A stretch of DNA of 20,715 nt from contig PATL01000037.1 of NCBI GenBank assembly GCA_002713605.1, positions 1 through 20,715 of the forward strand, in the 5' to 3' direction. Made by a program: the position numbers and the translations under genes. Below are positions 6,811 to 15,187 of this stretch, one piece after another (the stretch's first letter is position 1; each line of letters opens with the position of its first letter). The DNA comes from a bacterium (GTDB lineage: Bacteria > Actinomycetota > Acidimicrobiia > Acidimicrobiales > UBA8592). The notes below the pieces were generated by a model that did not search any database, had not been told where the DNA came from, and worked only from the letters and a program-made list of their open reading frames with translations.

Positions 6811-7827
6811 ATGGGAGAAAATAAATTATCTCCAGAACCTTGGTTTTTACACTTATTAGGGCTAATAAGTCCTATTTTAGTAATCTCAGGTAATCTGATG
6901 GGCGGATTTTTCACTGCAATGGGTGTAATCTTTATTTGGGTAATTGGTCCACTTCTAGATGTCCTATTGGGTAAAAGTAAAGTTTACCGTCCACCGAGAG
7001 ATTCAGGTACTCCATTTGAGATTTTATTGTGGGTCCATGGAATATTACATTTCTTTGTAATAGGTACTTTTTTCATGTTTGCGTTCCAACAGAATGAAAT
7101 TAATTTATGGCTTATTGCTGCAGCAATGTCCACAGGCCTCTGCTCCGGTGCTTCTGCAATAGTCACTGCCCATGAATTGGGCCATCATAAACCAAAAAGC
7201 CCCGGTTGGATCCTTGCAAGGCTTCTTTTATTCTCTGTCAATTATTCACATTTTACTACAGAGCATAACCATGTACATCATAGATGGGTAGCAACTGAAA
7301 AAGACTCTGCCAGTGCTAGATTAGATGAGGGGCTTTGGTTTTTCTGGTTACGAACAATCCCAGGGCAATTCATCTCGGCCTGCCGTGTACATAATAAAAA
7401 AGGCAGAAGAGGGCTTAAAAATCCTACAATTCAACAATTTTTAATGCAAATATTAGTAGGGATTATTTTACTATCATTTCCAAATGGTTTAGTACTTCTA
7501 TCTGGTTGGTTAATTCTTTCGTTATTAGCTATTCTAACCTTAGAATATGTGAACTACATACGCCACTGGGGGCTAAGAAGAGACTTAGACGAGCGTCAAA
7601 CTGCTATGCATTCTTGGAATACAGAATCCCGTTGGTCCCGTTGGTCATTATTGGAGCTTACTCGACATTCACATCACCATTTGCAAGCGAGTGCTCCTTT
7701 CTGGAAACTAGAACCACATCCTGAGGCTCCTGAATTGCCATCAGGGTATTATGCATGTTGGTGGCCTTGCCTAATACCTCCTCTCTGGAAACGTTGGGTT
7801 TCACATCGTATACCTAATTATGAGTAA
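6811..7827 (+). CDS. AlkB/XylM-type membrane di-iron monooxygenase (alkane hydroxylase-like)
   Basis: This integral membrane non-haem di-iron enzyme (338 aa) probably hydroxylates a hydrocarbon or lipid-like terminal methyl group using O2 and electrons from rubredoxin or ferredoxin. The diagnostic His motifs are all present: HELGHHK (residues 121-127), EHNHVHHRWVAT (151-162), NYIRHWGL (248-255) and RHSHHH (285-290). They are followed by the family-typical tail APELPSGYY...PPLWKRW. About six hydrophobic segments precede and separate them. Compared with classical AlkB (about 400 aa) it is shorter, and its NYxEHYG motif reads NYIRHWG, so the substrate may not be a plain alkane. No rubredoxin gene lies in the window. 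Catalysis implies aerobic life. Membership of the AlkB/XylM group is firm; the substrate is open. Confidence 0.88.
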   Translation: MGENKLSPEPWFLHLLGLISPILVISGNLMGGFFTAMGVIFIWVIGPLLDVLLGKSKVYRPPRDSGTPFEILLWVHGILHFFVIGTFFMFAFQQNEINLWLIAAAMSTGLCSGASAIVTAHELGHHKPKSPGWILARLLLFSVNYSHFTTEHNHVHHRWVATEKDSASARLDEGLWFFWLRTIPGQFISACRVHNKKGRRGLKNPTIQQFLMQILVGIILLSFPNGLVLLSGWLILSLLAILTLEYVNYIRHWGLRRDLDERQTAMHSWNTESRWSRWSLLELTRHSHHHLQASAPFWKLEPHPEAPELPSGYYACWWPCLIPPLWKRWVSHRIPNYE

Positions 7828-7900
7828 TTTACTCTTTCATTTTAGCCCCCTTCCTCATTGTTATTATAGGACTACCACCGCTCCCAAAGTTAGGATTCAG

Positions 7901-9154
7901 ATGCTGTCGAAGGATGTTACACTTCATCATCTTAAGAAAACCGCTGCCAGGGATACTGATGATTATGTTTTTTCACAACTGATTCCATATATTGGTAACA
8001 AAAGGAAATTGTTGGATATAATTCATCAAGCAATTAATATGACTGAGGTAGATGGAGGTTCTTTTGTCGATTTATTTTCAGGAAGTACAGTAGTTGCAAG
8101 ATTTGCAAAGAAATTAGGTTTCAGAGTACTAGCAAATGATTGGGAACCTTATTCAGAACAAATAGCAATAGGAACAATCGTGAATAATAAAGAGCCTCCT
8201 TTTCTTCAACTTGGTGGCTGTGAAAATGTATTCAGAATGCTAAACGATGTAAAACCAATTGAAGGTTATATTACCAAACACTTGTGCCCTGAGGATGACC
8301 AAAATCTCAACCATGAAGAGGATCGACTGTTCTTCATGCGGAAGAATGGAATGAAAATAGATGCAATGCGTGAATTAATTTCTTCATGGACTAATGATGA
8401 AAAAATTTCTTCAGAAGAGTTTGGCTACCTCATGGCATCATTAGCATACTCAGTATCTTATGTTAGCAATACCAGTGGTGTTTTCAAAGGGTTCCATAGA
8501 GGATGGGGAGGTAGTAATGGTACGGCACAGTATCGTATCTGTTCTGATATTGAGTTAAGGCCTGCAATTTTATTTGATAATGGGGAGAAAAATATTTCAA
8601 CTCGTGAAGACGCAGGCAAATTAGTTCTCGAACTAACAAATATTTTGGGAGAAATTCCGGACATTATCTATCTTGACCCCCCATATAATCAGCATCCTTA
8701 TGGTTCAAATTATCATGTATTGAACACAGTCACTTTATGGGATAAACCTGATTTCCCTAAAAAAATAACTCGCGGTACCAAATCTGCAATAAGACTTGAT
8801 TGGAGAACCGATCGAAGGAGTGCATACAATTCACAACGTAGGGCTGCCCAAGAGTTTCAGGAATTGATTGATAATATTACAGCTAAGTTTATTTTAACCA
8901 GCTATAGTACTGAAGGAAATATCCCTCTTGAAGAGATGATGAGAATATTAGGTAGTAAGGGTTCTCTCCGTATTGTTAAACGAGAATACGTTCGTTATCG
9001 TGTGAGTCCAACAAGACTCTCGCCTAAGCCAAGAAATGTTGAGTTTGTAGTGATCACAGATACTAATGGTAAACCTGAATCGATAGAAAGTCTGGAAGAA
9101 ATCGTATCTGAACTACATCGCATCGACTCGGAGATTCAAATAATTCAGAGTTGA
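7901..9154 (+). CDS. D12-class adenine-specific DNA methyltransferase
   Basis: The enzyme transfers a methyl group from S-adenosylmethionine to N6 of adenine in a specific DNA site. Motifs in the 417-aa product are QLIPYIGNKRKLL (26-38), the SAM-binding FVDLFSGST (55-63), AND (78-80) before the second strand, and the catalytic DPPY (259-262) within YLDPPYNQHPYGSNYHVLNT, typical of the Dam/DpnM-like D12 family. I chose the ATG at 7901, with AGGA a few bases upstream. The ATG at 7820 would overlap the hydroxylase gene and add 27 residues with no family likeness. No restriction endonuclease is adjacent, so it is solitary here and may serve regulation, replication marking or defence. A small gene follows after four bases. 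Target sequence unknown. Confidence 0.88.
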   Translation: MLSKDVTLHHLKKTAARDTDDYVFSQLIPYIGNKRKLLDIIHQAINMTEVDGGSFVDLFSGSTVVARFAKKLGFRVLANDWEPYSEQIAIGTIVNNKEPPFLQLGGCENVFRMLNDVKPIEGYITKHLCPEDDQNLNHEEDRLFFMRKNGMKIDAMRELISSWTNDEKISSEEFGYLMASLAYSVSYVSNTSGVFKGFHRGWGGSNGTAQYRICSDIELRPAILFDNGEKNISTREDAGKLVLELTNILGEIPDIIYLDPPYNQHPYGSNYHVLNTVTLWDKPDFPKKITRGTKSAIRLDWRTDRRSAYNSQRRAAQEFQELIDNITAKFILTSYSTEGNIPLEEMMRILGSKGSLRIVKREYVRYRVSPTRLSPKPRNVEFVVITDTNGKPESIESLEEIVSELHRIDSEIQIIQS

Positions 9155-9158
9155 TACA

Positions 9159-9386
9159 ATGAATGATGAAAATGCGAAAGTAATATGGGCATATATACAG
9201 GAGGCAGGTGATAAATTATCAGGCAAGCTACCTCCTTCTAGAAATCACCCAAAGGGAAGAAATCCCTATGCACATGTGGCTATTTGTGTAAAAAGTAAGT
9301 TTTCTCAATCATACAGAGAAATACCGGACGAAAAGTTCCAAGATGTTTTGGATTACATTGATTATCTAGTTGAAAATCCTTCATAG
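9159..9386 (+). CDS. Small protein coupled to the DNA methyltransferase (75 aa), function unknown
   Basis: This gene begins four bases after the methyltransferase stop, so the two are almost certainly co-transcribed and co-translated. The 75-aa product has an N-terminal helix (NDENAKVIWAYIQEAGDKL), a basic Pro/Asn-rich turn (PPSRNHPKGRNPYAH), and a C-terminal helical part (VKSKFSQSYREIPDEKFQDVLDYIDYL). The pattern F-x-x-S-Y-x-x-I-P-x-x-x-F-x-x-x-L-x-Y-I recalls the ORF6C region of phage antirepressors. That likeness is from memory, over about 25 residues, and may be chance. No membrane segment or signal is present. A DNA-binding or methyltransferase-modulating partner is a guess from position only. 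Confidence 0.7.
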   Translation: MNDENAKVIWAYIQEAGDKLSGKLPPSRNHPKGRNPYAHVAICVKSKFSQSYREIPDEKFQDVLDYIDYLVENPS

Positions 9387-9429
9387 ATCAAATAACATTA
9401 AAATAATTCTGAACTAGTTTTCACGGCTC

Positions 9430-9440
9430 AATATTTATCG
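9430..9440 (+). promoter_or_regulatory. Candidate TATA box of the kinase-fold/ligase operon
   Basis: CAATATTTATC lies about 23-33 bases before the GTG at 9463 in the 76-base gap after the small gene. The spacing fits a leaderless archaeal promoter. No operator-like palindrome is seen here. Confidence 0.4.
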
Positions 9441-9462
9441 TCATTATTTTACTAGGTTTATT

Positions 9463-10872
9463 GTGAATAACCATTCCGATATGACAGAGACCTTTTCCCC
9501 CTCTTTGAGATGGCTTATCACCAATCCATTTTTTCTTTGTATTGAAATAATTTTTATCTACTTCATTATTAATTTAGAGTTTTCTTATCCAGACGACTTA
9601 TTTTTCGGCAATTTGATTTTACTTGTATTTGCTTCGATTTATTTTTTATTAAATTTTTCACCTATTACTTCTATCCAAACATCTCTGATAATTATCACAG
9701 TTCTTATTCAGACAGTTTTTTCATTAAATGACATAGAAACATCATATTTTTTCTTCCCATCCTTGCTCATAGTTTCTCAGATGTTCTTTGGATTTAGATA
9801 TTTTATCCGTTCAAAGATTATTGTAAATGATGGTTTGCTTTTTTTCAAATCTAATTTATTTAGTTGTAGAGATATTTCTGTAGAATCCAGAATTAAAACA
9901 ATAGGTGGAATATTTGGATTTGGCGAATTAATAATCCATCATAATGATGAAGAGTTTATTCTGGCAGGTGTAGAAAAACCAATCGAGAAACGTCGTATAT
10001 TAATAGATAATTTCCGATTAAAACCTCATCCCCAAAAAGCAAACTGGAGTGGGACAATTGTGTTATTTCTAGTATGTTCCTTAATTCTTATTTCACCAAT
10101 ATTTTTTATCTGGATATTTTTTTATTCATATCTTTCAGAACTGTCTCTTCTATCAAGAATTCTATGCTCTACCGTAATTACTTTGTTACTCACAATATTG
10201 ATCCTTAACATTCGCTTACCTAGAGTTAACAAGGATCCGGCATCAGATATTATGGGTTTAGAATTAGTTAATACTGGAATGTGGACGCAGATATTCCAGT
10301 GGAATGAATTACTTGTTGTTAAACAGCTATTCAGGTGCGGTTGGGGTCATAATAATTACAACGGCCACAAGGCACCTATAATTGGTAAAAAGATGTGTGG
10401 TAAATGGAATCCAATTGCTTTAGTTATAATGCATAATTTAATGCTTATTTATCAAATGATTGGAGTTCATCGAAGAAAAATCTACGAGCATCATATTGAT
10501 GCTATTCCAAGAACCTATACGATTCCTGGTAGGAAGTTTAGATATCTCCAAGAATATGTGTCTAAACCTCTTAACTTAGAAAATATGCCCGAAGACATCA
10601 ATGATCAATTCATATTATTAAATAAACAATTAGAAAGATCAGGTTTATTCATCGATGATATTCATGCCGGCAATGTTAGAATAAATTCAGATGGAAAAAT
10701 AAGATTAGTAGATGGGGAATTATATACCGATGGAGAAGTCCTAATCAAGAATTTCCTTGTGAATGGAATTGACGATAGGTTAGATGGTATGGAGAAAGTA
10801 TTAGGCTGTGAAAGAATAATTCGCTGGGTGGACCACAGAGTATCTGTTGATGATTTATTAAAACAAAGGTGA
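9463..10872 (+). CDS. Membrane protein with PH-like domain fused to a kinase-fold domain
   Basis: I do not know a named protein with this layout. The 469-aa product has about four N-terminal membrane segments (residues 22-110). A cytoplasmic stretch resembling a bacterial PH domain (about 118-182, KIIVNDGLLFFKSNLF...GFGELIIHHNDEEFILAGVEKP) follows, then two more membrane segments (about 196-250). The C-terminal region (about 280-469) looks like a small-molecule/APH-type kinase: VVK (285-287) as a possible ATP-binding Lys, DDIHAGN (398-404) with catalytic-type Asp399 and Asn404, and LVDGE (415-419) with Asp417 in the DFG position. The usual glycine-rich loop is not obvious. The start is a GTG at 9463; an in-frame ATG at 9481 is possible. 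It ends four bases before the acyl-adenylating enzyme gene, so the two probably act together. Confidence 0.7.
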   Translation: MNNHSDMTETFSPSLRWLITNPFFLCIEIIFIYFIINLEFSYPDDLFFGNLILLVFASIYFLLNFSPITSIQTSLIIITVLIQTVFSLNDIETSYFFFPSLLIVSQMFFGFRYFIRSKIIVNDGLLFFKSNLFSCRDISVESRIKTIGGIFGFGELIIHHNDEEFILAGVEKPIEKRRILIDNFRLKPHPQKANWSGTIVLFLVCSLILISPIFFIWIFFYSYLSELSLLSRILCSTVITLLLTILILNIRLPRVNKDPASDIMGLELVNTGMWTQIFQWNELLVVKQLFRCGWGHNNYNGHKAPIIGKKMCGKWNPIALVIMHNLMLIYQMIGVHRRKIYEHHIDAIPRTYTIPGRKFRYLQEYVSKPLNLENMPEDINDQFILLNKQLERSGLFIDDIHAGNVRINSDGKIRLVDGELYTDGEVLIKNFLVNGIDDRLDGMEKVLGCERIIRWVDHRVSVDDLLKQR

Positions 10873-10876
10873 ATGC

Positions 10877-12508
10877 ATGAATATTTTATCACTTCTTTCT
10901 GAGAGGGCTAAATCTCATCCTGATAAGATCGCATTTGCCTTCCGCCTTAAAAATTCAAATATGTATAATGAAATCTCATTCAAAGAATTAGATCAGAGAA
11001 GTAGTAGAGCTGCAATCTATCTCGAAAATAATGGATTTAAGAGAGGTATGAAAACTTTAGTGATGGTTAGGCCTAGCATTGATTTTATTATTCTGATTTA
11101 TGGGATGTTTAAACTCGGAGTCATACCTTTATTTCCCCCAAATTTAGACATTAAAAGTCGGAACGGGAGAAAACAATTGAGATTAATCATAAGTCGTGCT
11201 AAAATTAATGCTTTAATTGGTAGCCGTAAAATTTTATTCATTAGTTGGCTTCTGAGATTAAGAGTTTTTTCTCAAAAGATTTTATCATTGAATCAAATCA
11301 AATCTTACTATTCCAACTCGAATAATAAATCTGAATATTTTATTGATTCCAATATTAATTGGTTAGAAGAACCAGTATTTGTAAAGTATACTACTGGATC
11401 TACCGGACCAGCTAAGGGTGTAATTTACAATCATGCCATGCTCCATTCACACATTAAAATCTTAGAATCCGAAGGAATCAATAGTAATGACATATTTTTC
11501 GGTCGTGCAGGGACTTTAATCGTCCATCCTTTAATCGGAATGACATCTATCCTTCATACAAATAAACCAAAACAAACTACGGGAGAAGAGATAGTTCGAG
11601 CAATAAATAGGTGGTCTATTAGTGCATGTTTCTTATCTCCTCCTTCGGCAATTAATCTTTCTAATTATCTTGAAGGTATTAATGAACCCAAGATTACTAC
11701 TCTCGAAAGATTGTACGTCGGCGGTGAATCAGTATCTTCAAAAGTCGTTAGAAATATTGAGCCTCATTTATCTCCTAATCGTCCAAAAGATGGTGGATTT
11801 CATCTTGTTTATGGTGCTACTGAAGGATTTCCTCTTTGCCAAAATCAGGCTAAGCATATCTTTCAAACTGAGTTTGAAACTAAGTCCGGTAAAGGTATCT
11901 GTTTAGGGATACCAGTCAAGGGAGTTAGAATTAGAATTCTTACATTCAAAGAACCATTAGGGGACTTTGATAATTCTTCTGCTGTAGATGTATCTGGTGA
12001 TAGTATAGGGGAAATATCTGTCTGTGGCTCTGTTGTTTATACTCGATTAGTAGGTGATGATGAGGAATTATTTGGCGGACCTCTAACATGGGCTTTAGAC
12101 AAAAATGATGGTAGTATCTGGCATAGAACCGGAGATCTTGGATACACTGATCATGAAAATAGAATTTGGCTGGTTGGGAGAAAAAAACACAGGGTTGAAT
12201 TATCTAATGGCATAACATTGTACCCTAAACAAATTGAACCAGTTTTAGATTCAATGTTTGGAATTCGTACAGCCTTAGTGAATGGTCCTAATAATATTCA
12301 AGCATCTATTATTGTTGAGGATAATGGGATGAATTGGAATATTCTTCAGGGTAAATTAATTCAATCAATTCCTATCTTATGTGAATTATTGGGGGATAAT
12401 ATTGATTTTTCATTCACATTATACAGTGATACATTTCCTGTTGACTCAGGCCACGAGGCAAAAATCAGACGTGAGGCATTAAGTCATTGGTTATGTGATA
12501 AATCATGA
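10877..12508 (+). CDS. OleC-like acyl-adenylating enzyme (AMP-dependent synthetase/ligase)
   Basis: This ANL-superfamily enzyme activates a carboxylate with ATP to an acyl-adenylate. The 543-aa length is normal. Motifs are A3 YTTGSTGPAKG (residues 171-181), A5 YGATEG (312-317), A7 RTGDLGY (417-423), A8 GRKKHRV (434-440), and the C-terminal catalytic Lys529 in FPVDSGHEAKIRREAL. The HRTGDLGY, GRKKHRV and PVD-x-x-H-x-x-K-I-x-R-E-x-L features recall OleC, the beta-lactone synthetase of bacterial long-chain olefin synthesis, more than acetyl-CoA synthetases. OleA, OleB and OleD homologues are absent from the window, so olefin synthesis is not supported; fatty-acyl-AMP ligase is the safer name. It follows the kinase-fold membrane protein by four bases and ends two bases before the stop of the opposing transporter gene. 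Confidence 0.82.
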   Translation: MNILSLLSERAKSHPDKIAFAFRLKNSNMYNEISFKELDQRSSRAAIYLENNGFKRGMKTLVMVRPSIDFIILIYGMFKLGVIPLFPPNLDIKSRNGRKQLRLIISRAKINALIGSRKILFISWLLRLRVFSQKILSLNQIKSYYSNSNNKSEYFIDSNINWLEEPVFVKYTTGSTGPAKGVIYNHAMLHSHIKILESEGINSNDIFFGRAGTLIVHPLIGMTSILHTNKPKQTTGEEIVRAINRWSISACFLSPPSAINLSNYLEGINEPKITTLERLYVGGESVSSKVVRNIEPHLSPNRPKDGGFHLVYGATEGFPLCQNQAKHIFQTEFETKSGKGICLGIPVKGVRIRILTFKEPLGDFDNSSAVDVSGDSIGEISVCGSVVYTRLVGDDEELFGGPLTWALDKNDGSIWHRTGDLGYTDHENRIWLVGRKKHRVELSNGITLYPKQIEPVLDSMFGIRTALVNGPNNIQASIIVEDNGMNWNILQGKLIQSIPILCELLGDNIDFSFTLYSDTFPVDSGHEAKIRREALSHWLCDKS

Positions 12509-12510
12509 GA

Positions 12511-13770
12511 TTACTCATTACTGACAATATTGACTCTCGGTTCTTCCCTTACAGGTAAATGAATCAATGAAGAAAATATTCCTACCGCGATCCCAATCCA
12601 CCAGACAGTTGTATAACTTCCATACATGTCATACAGAACTCCGCCTAGGTATACTCCAACGAAGCTTCCCAGTTGATGTGAAAAGAATACAATTCCATAT
12701 AATGTGGCCATATATCTTAGCCCATATATATGCGCTACTAAACCACTTGTCAATGGTACAGTTGCTAGCCATAAAAACCCCATTGCGAAAGAGAATATTA
12801 AGACAGTGTCAGCAGTAATTGGCGTTAGAATAAACCAAGCAGCAGCTATCGACCTACCTGCATAAATACCAGACAATAACCATTTCTTACCAAATCTTTT
12901 TCCTGCCCAGCCAGCCATTAATGTGCCAAATATATTTGCAGCCCCGATTACAGATATTGCCATCCCACCGAGTGCTGCTGTTGTTTCTATACCTAGATCA
13001 CCACACCATCCTGCCGGATCGATAGGGGCACTCATTTCTGTAACTAATGCCGGAAAATGTGCAGTTATGAATGCAAGTTGATATCCACAAGAGAAGAAAC
13101 CTACGAATATCATCATATATGTCGGGTCTTTGAAAGCTATGAGTAATATTTCGCCTAGAGATTCTTCAATCTCTTCTTTAGATGCTCTTTCAGGATAACG
13201 CATAAATGGTAGTAAAATTAGTACACCTAATATTGAGAAAGCAAAAATTAAGAAAACAGTCTGCCAAGACATTGTTTTCAATAATATTATTGCTACTGTT
13301 GGACCAACAATTTGTCCGGCGGATCCTGATGCTGTGGCTATTGCTAAACTCATAGCTCTATGCTCAGGAGCACTGGCCCTTCCTACCACTGCTAAAATAA
13401 CTCCAAATCCAGTGCCAGCAATTCCGAATCCAACTAATATTTCATAAAACTGTATTTCTATAGGTGTGTTGGCTCCAGTAGTTAATATAAGTCCTAGTGA
13501 ATACAATATTGCACCTAGAATTATTGCCTTTTTATCTCCTATCTTTTCAGCAAAAGCTCCAAAAAATGGAGCACCAAAACCCCAAGCAAGATTTTGTATC
13601 GCTATTGCTAAACTGAATTCAGACCTTGGCCAACCAAATTCCTCCTCGATTGGTATCTGGAAAACACCAAAAGAGGCTCTAATTGCAAATCCAACCAAAA
13701 CTATTGAGCACCCGATTAATAATACTGGTGTAAAAAGTCGTGATTCTTTTTTCATGTTCGGTACTTTCAT
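12511..13770 (-). CDS. MFS transporter, monocarboxylate-transporter-like
   Basis: This 419-aa protein has the twelve hydrophobic segments of a major facilitator. Visible features are an acidic first loop with IEEEFGWPRSEFSLAIAI (about residues 41-58), typical of the MCT/OFA-like branch, and the GDKKAIILGA loop between helices 2 and 3 that matches MFS motif A. A further signature is RASAPEHRAMSLAIATASGSAGQIVGP (about 131-157). It starts 29 bases after the stop of the aminotransferase-family gene on the same strand, so it is likely the downstream member of that transcript. Context suggests uptake of the substrate or export of a product of the kinase/phospho-lyase module, for example an amino alcohol or a small organic acid. 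That is inference. An in-frame Met6 is an alternative start. Confidence 0.85.
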   Translation of the reverse strand: MKVPNMKKESRLFTPVLLIGCSIVLVGFAIRASFGVFQIPIEEEFGWPRSEFSLAIAIQNLAWGFGAPFFGAFAEKIGDKKAIILGAILYSLGLILTTGANTPIEIQFYEILVGFGIAGTGFGVILAVVGRASAPEHRAMSLAIATASGSAGQIVGPTVAIILLKTMSWQTVFLIFAFSILGVLILLPFMRYPERASKEEIEESLGEILLIAFKDPTYMMIFVGFFSCGYQLAFITAHFPALVTEMSAPIDPAGWCGDLGIETTAALGGMAISVIGAANIFGTLMAGWAGKRFGKKWLLSGIYAGRSIAAAWFILTPITADTVLIFSFAMGFLWLATVPLTSGLVAHIYGLRYMATLYGIVFFSHQLGSFVGVYLGGVLYDMYGSYTTVWWIGIAVGIFSSLIHLPVREEPRVNIVSNE

Positions 13771-13799
13771 TGCGACTCAGATTACAGGTTTAACTATTT

Positions 13800-15098
13800 T
13801 TAGTCGTAATTTCTTTCTCCGATATCAGTTAATATTTCATCAAGTGAACTTAGTGTCTTTTTCACATCCTCCTCTGAAATAACTAAAGGCGGTTTTATTT
13901 TTATTACATTTTTTCTAGGCCCATCAATACTGAGTAATATTTTCTTTGATAACATTCCTTCAACTAATAGTTTTGTTTCCTTAGTAGCCGGTTCAAGTGT
14001 CAAATGATCTTTAACTAATTCAATACCTAGAAACAGACCTTTTCCTCTTATATCTCCGATTAATTTATGCTGTTTTTTTAATTTAGTTAACCCATCAATA
14101 AATAATTCCCCCATCAATCTTGAGTGTTCTATCAATTTTTCATTTTCTATTACATCTAAAACAGCCATTCCAATAGCGCAAGACACCGGATTCCCTCCAA
14201 ATGTAGAAAAGAATTCCATTTCTTCAAACGCGGATGCAATCTCTTTTGTCGTGAACACTGCAGCCATGGGGTGGCCATTTCCGATCGGTTTACCCATTAC
14301 AACGATATCAGGGATAACGCCATGTTCCTCGAACGCCCACATTTGTTTTCCAGTTCTACCAAATCCTACCTGAACTTCATCAGCAATACATAATCCTCCT
14401 ACTTTGCGAATACACTCAAAAGATTTGGCTAGATATCCTTCTGGAAGAGGAATTTGTCCAGCACATGAAAGCATAGATTCAACGATGAAACCTGCTATTG
14501 GTTCAGCCTCGCTTACAATATCATGTAGTTCTCCTATGTAATCTCTTGAACTATCTCTGTATGTATCTGGAACTGGAACTACATGTACCCAATTCTCTGA
14601 ACTTCCTTTCCCACCAGGCCCTCTAAATTTATACGGGCTTAGATCAATTAACATTCCAGTATGGCCATGATATGCTCCCTCAACAACCACAATATCGTGA
14701 TTTTTTGTATATGCTCTAGCAAGTCTAATGGCAAGTTCATTCGCTTCACTACCAGAATTAACTAAAAAACCGACATCGAGTTGACCCGGTAAGGTATTTG
14801 ATATCCTTTCAATATATTTTGTTAATCCATCGTATATGTATCTAGTATTAGTATTTAGTAAAGCCATTTGTTTTTGCCCCGAACTAACAACATGAGGGTT
14901 ACAATGCCCAACATGACATACATTATTTACCAAATCTAGATATTTTTCTCCAGACTTAGAATATAGGTATTGCATATCTCCTCTTATGATGTGAAGTGGT
15001 TTCCCATGTCCTATCGAAAGAGATTTACTGATATGTTTCTCTCTCTTTTCTAGTATTTCTTCAAGAGACAATTCTAGTTCTCGCTCAGATATTTCCAC
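13800..15098 (-). CDS. Class-III PLP phospho-lyase, ethanolamine-phosphate/phosphohydroxylysine phospho-lyase-like
   Basis: The fold is a class-III aminotransferase, but the sequence follows the eukaryotic AGXT2L (ETNPPL/PHYKPL) branch. These enzymes eliminate phosphate and ammonia from phosphoethanolamine or 5-phosphohydroxylysine. Shared stretches I recognise include NNVCHVGHCNPHVV (58-71), LLNTNTRYIYD (80-90), SPYKFRGP (154-161), PDTYR (177-181), DEVQVGFGRTGKQMW (240-254), MGKPIGNGHP (268-277, PLP Lys270), FGGNPVSCAIG (300-310) and LIGDIRGKGLFLGIELVKDHL (346-366). The 432-aa length fits the full enzyme. The start is a GTG at 15098. The gene is divergent from an APH-type kinase that could make the phosphorylated substrate, and it is followed by an MFS transporter. 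An ordinary omega-aminotransferase role is less likely but not excluded. Confidence 0.82.
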   Translation of the reverse strand: MEISERELELSLEEILEKREKHISKSLSIGHGKPLHIIRGDMQYLYSKSGEKYLDLVNNVCHVGHCNPHVVSSGQKQMALLNTNTRYIYDGLTKYIERISNTLPGQLDVGFLVNSGSEANELAIRLARAYTKNHDIVVVEGAYHGHTGMLIDLSPYKFRGPGGKGSSENWVHVVPVPDTYRDSSRDYIGELHDIVSEAEPIAGFIVESMLSCAGQIPLPEGYLAKSFECIRKVGGLCIADEVQVGFGRTGKQMWAFEEHGVIPDIVVMGKPIGNGHPMAAVFTTKEIASAFEEMEFFSTFGGNPVSCAIGMAVLDVIENEKLIEHSRLMGELFIDGLTKLKKQHKLIGDIRGKGLFLGIELVKDHLTLEPATKETKLLVEGMLSKKILLSIDGPRKNVIKIKPPLVISEEDVKKTLSSLDEILTDIGERNYD

Positions 15099-15118
15099 AA
15101 ATTATAGATGATGCTTGG

Positions 15119-15126
15119 ATAATTTA
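15119..15126 (-). promoter_or_regulatory. Candidate minus-strand TATA box for the phospho-lyase gene
   Basis: On the minus strand TTAAATTA lies 21-28 bases before the GTG at 15098, the spacing expected for a leaderless transcript. It shares the 89-base divergent region with the kinase promoter. Confidence 0.4.
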
Positions 15127-15160
15127 ATCCTTTGATTGGAATCTCTCTTATAGATAATAC

Positions 15161-15170
15161 GATATATATA
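15161..15170 (+). promoter_or_regulatory. TATA box of the APH-type kinase gene
   Basis: GATATATATA ends 17 bases before the ATG at 15188, a strong archaeal TATA-like element. Transcription would begin at or next to the ATG, and no Shine-Dalgarno is seen. Confidence 0.6.
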
Positions 15171-15172
15171 AC

Positions 15173-15187
15173 AGATGTAGTACATCT
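15173..15187. promoter_or_regulatory. Perfect palindrome abutting the kinase start codon, candidate operator
   Basis: AGATGTAGTACATCT is a perfect inverted repeat with 7-base arms and one central base. It lies between the TATA box and the ATG, exactly over the expected transcription start. A repressor bound here would block the kinase promoter. No cognate regulator is identifiable nearby. Confidence 0.6.

Noticed and set aside
7820..7900. N-terminal extension of the DNA methyltransferase from the ATG at 7820
   Set aside because: The 27 extra residues have no family likeness, overlap the hydroxylase gene, and a better ATG with AGGA upstream is at 7901.
10877..12508. A full olefin (OleABCD) biosynthesis cluster
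   Set aside because: Only the OleC-like enzyme is present; no thiolase, alpha/beta-hydrolase or short-chain reductase homologue lies nearby.
13466..13882. Plus-strand open frame opposite the MFS transporter and phospho-lyase 3' end
   Set aside because: It is a shadow of two well-supported minus-strand genes and has no motif or ribosome-binding site.
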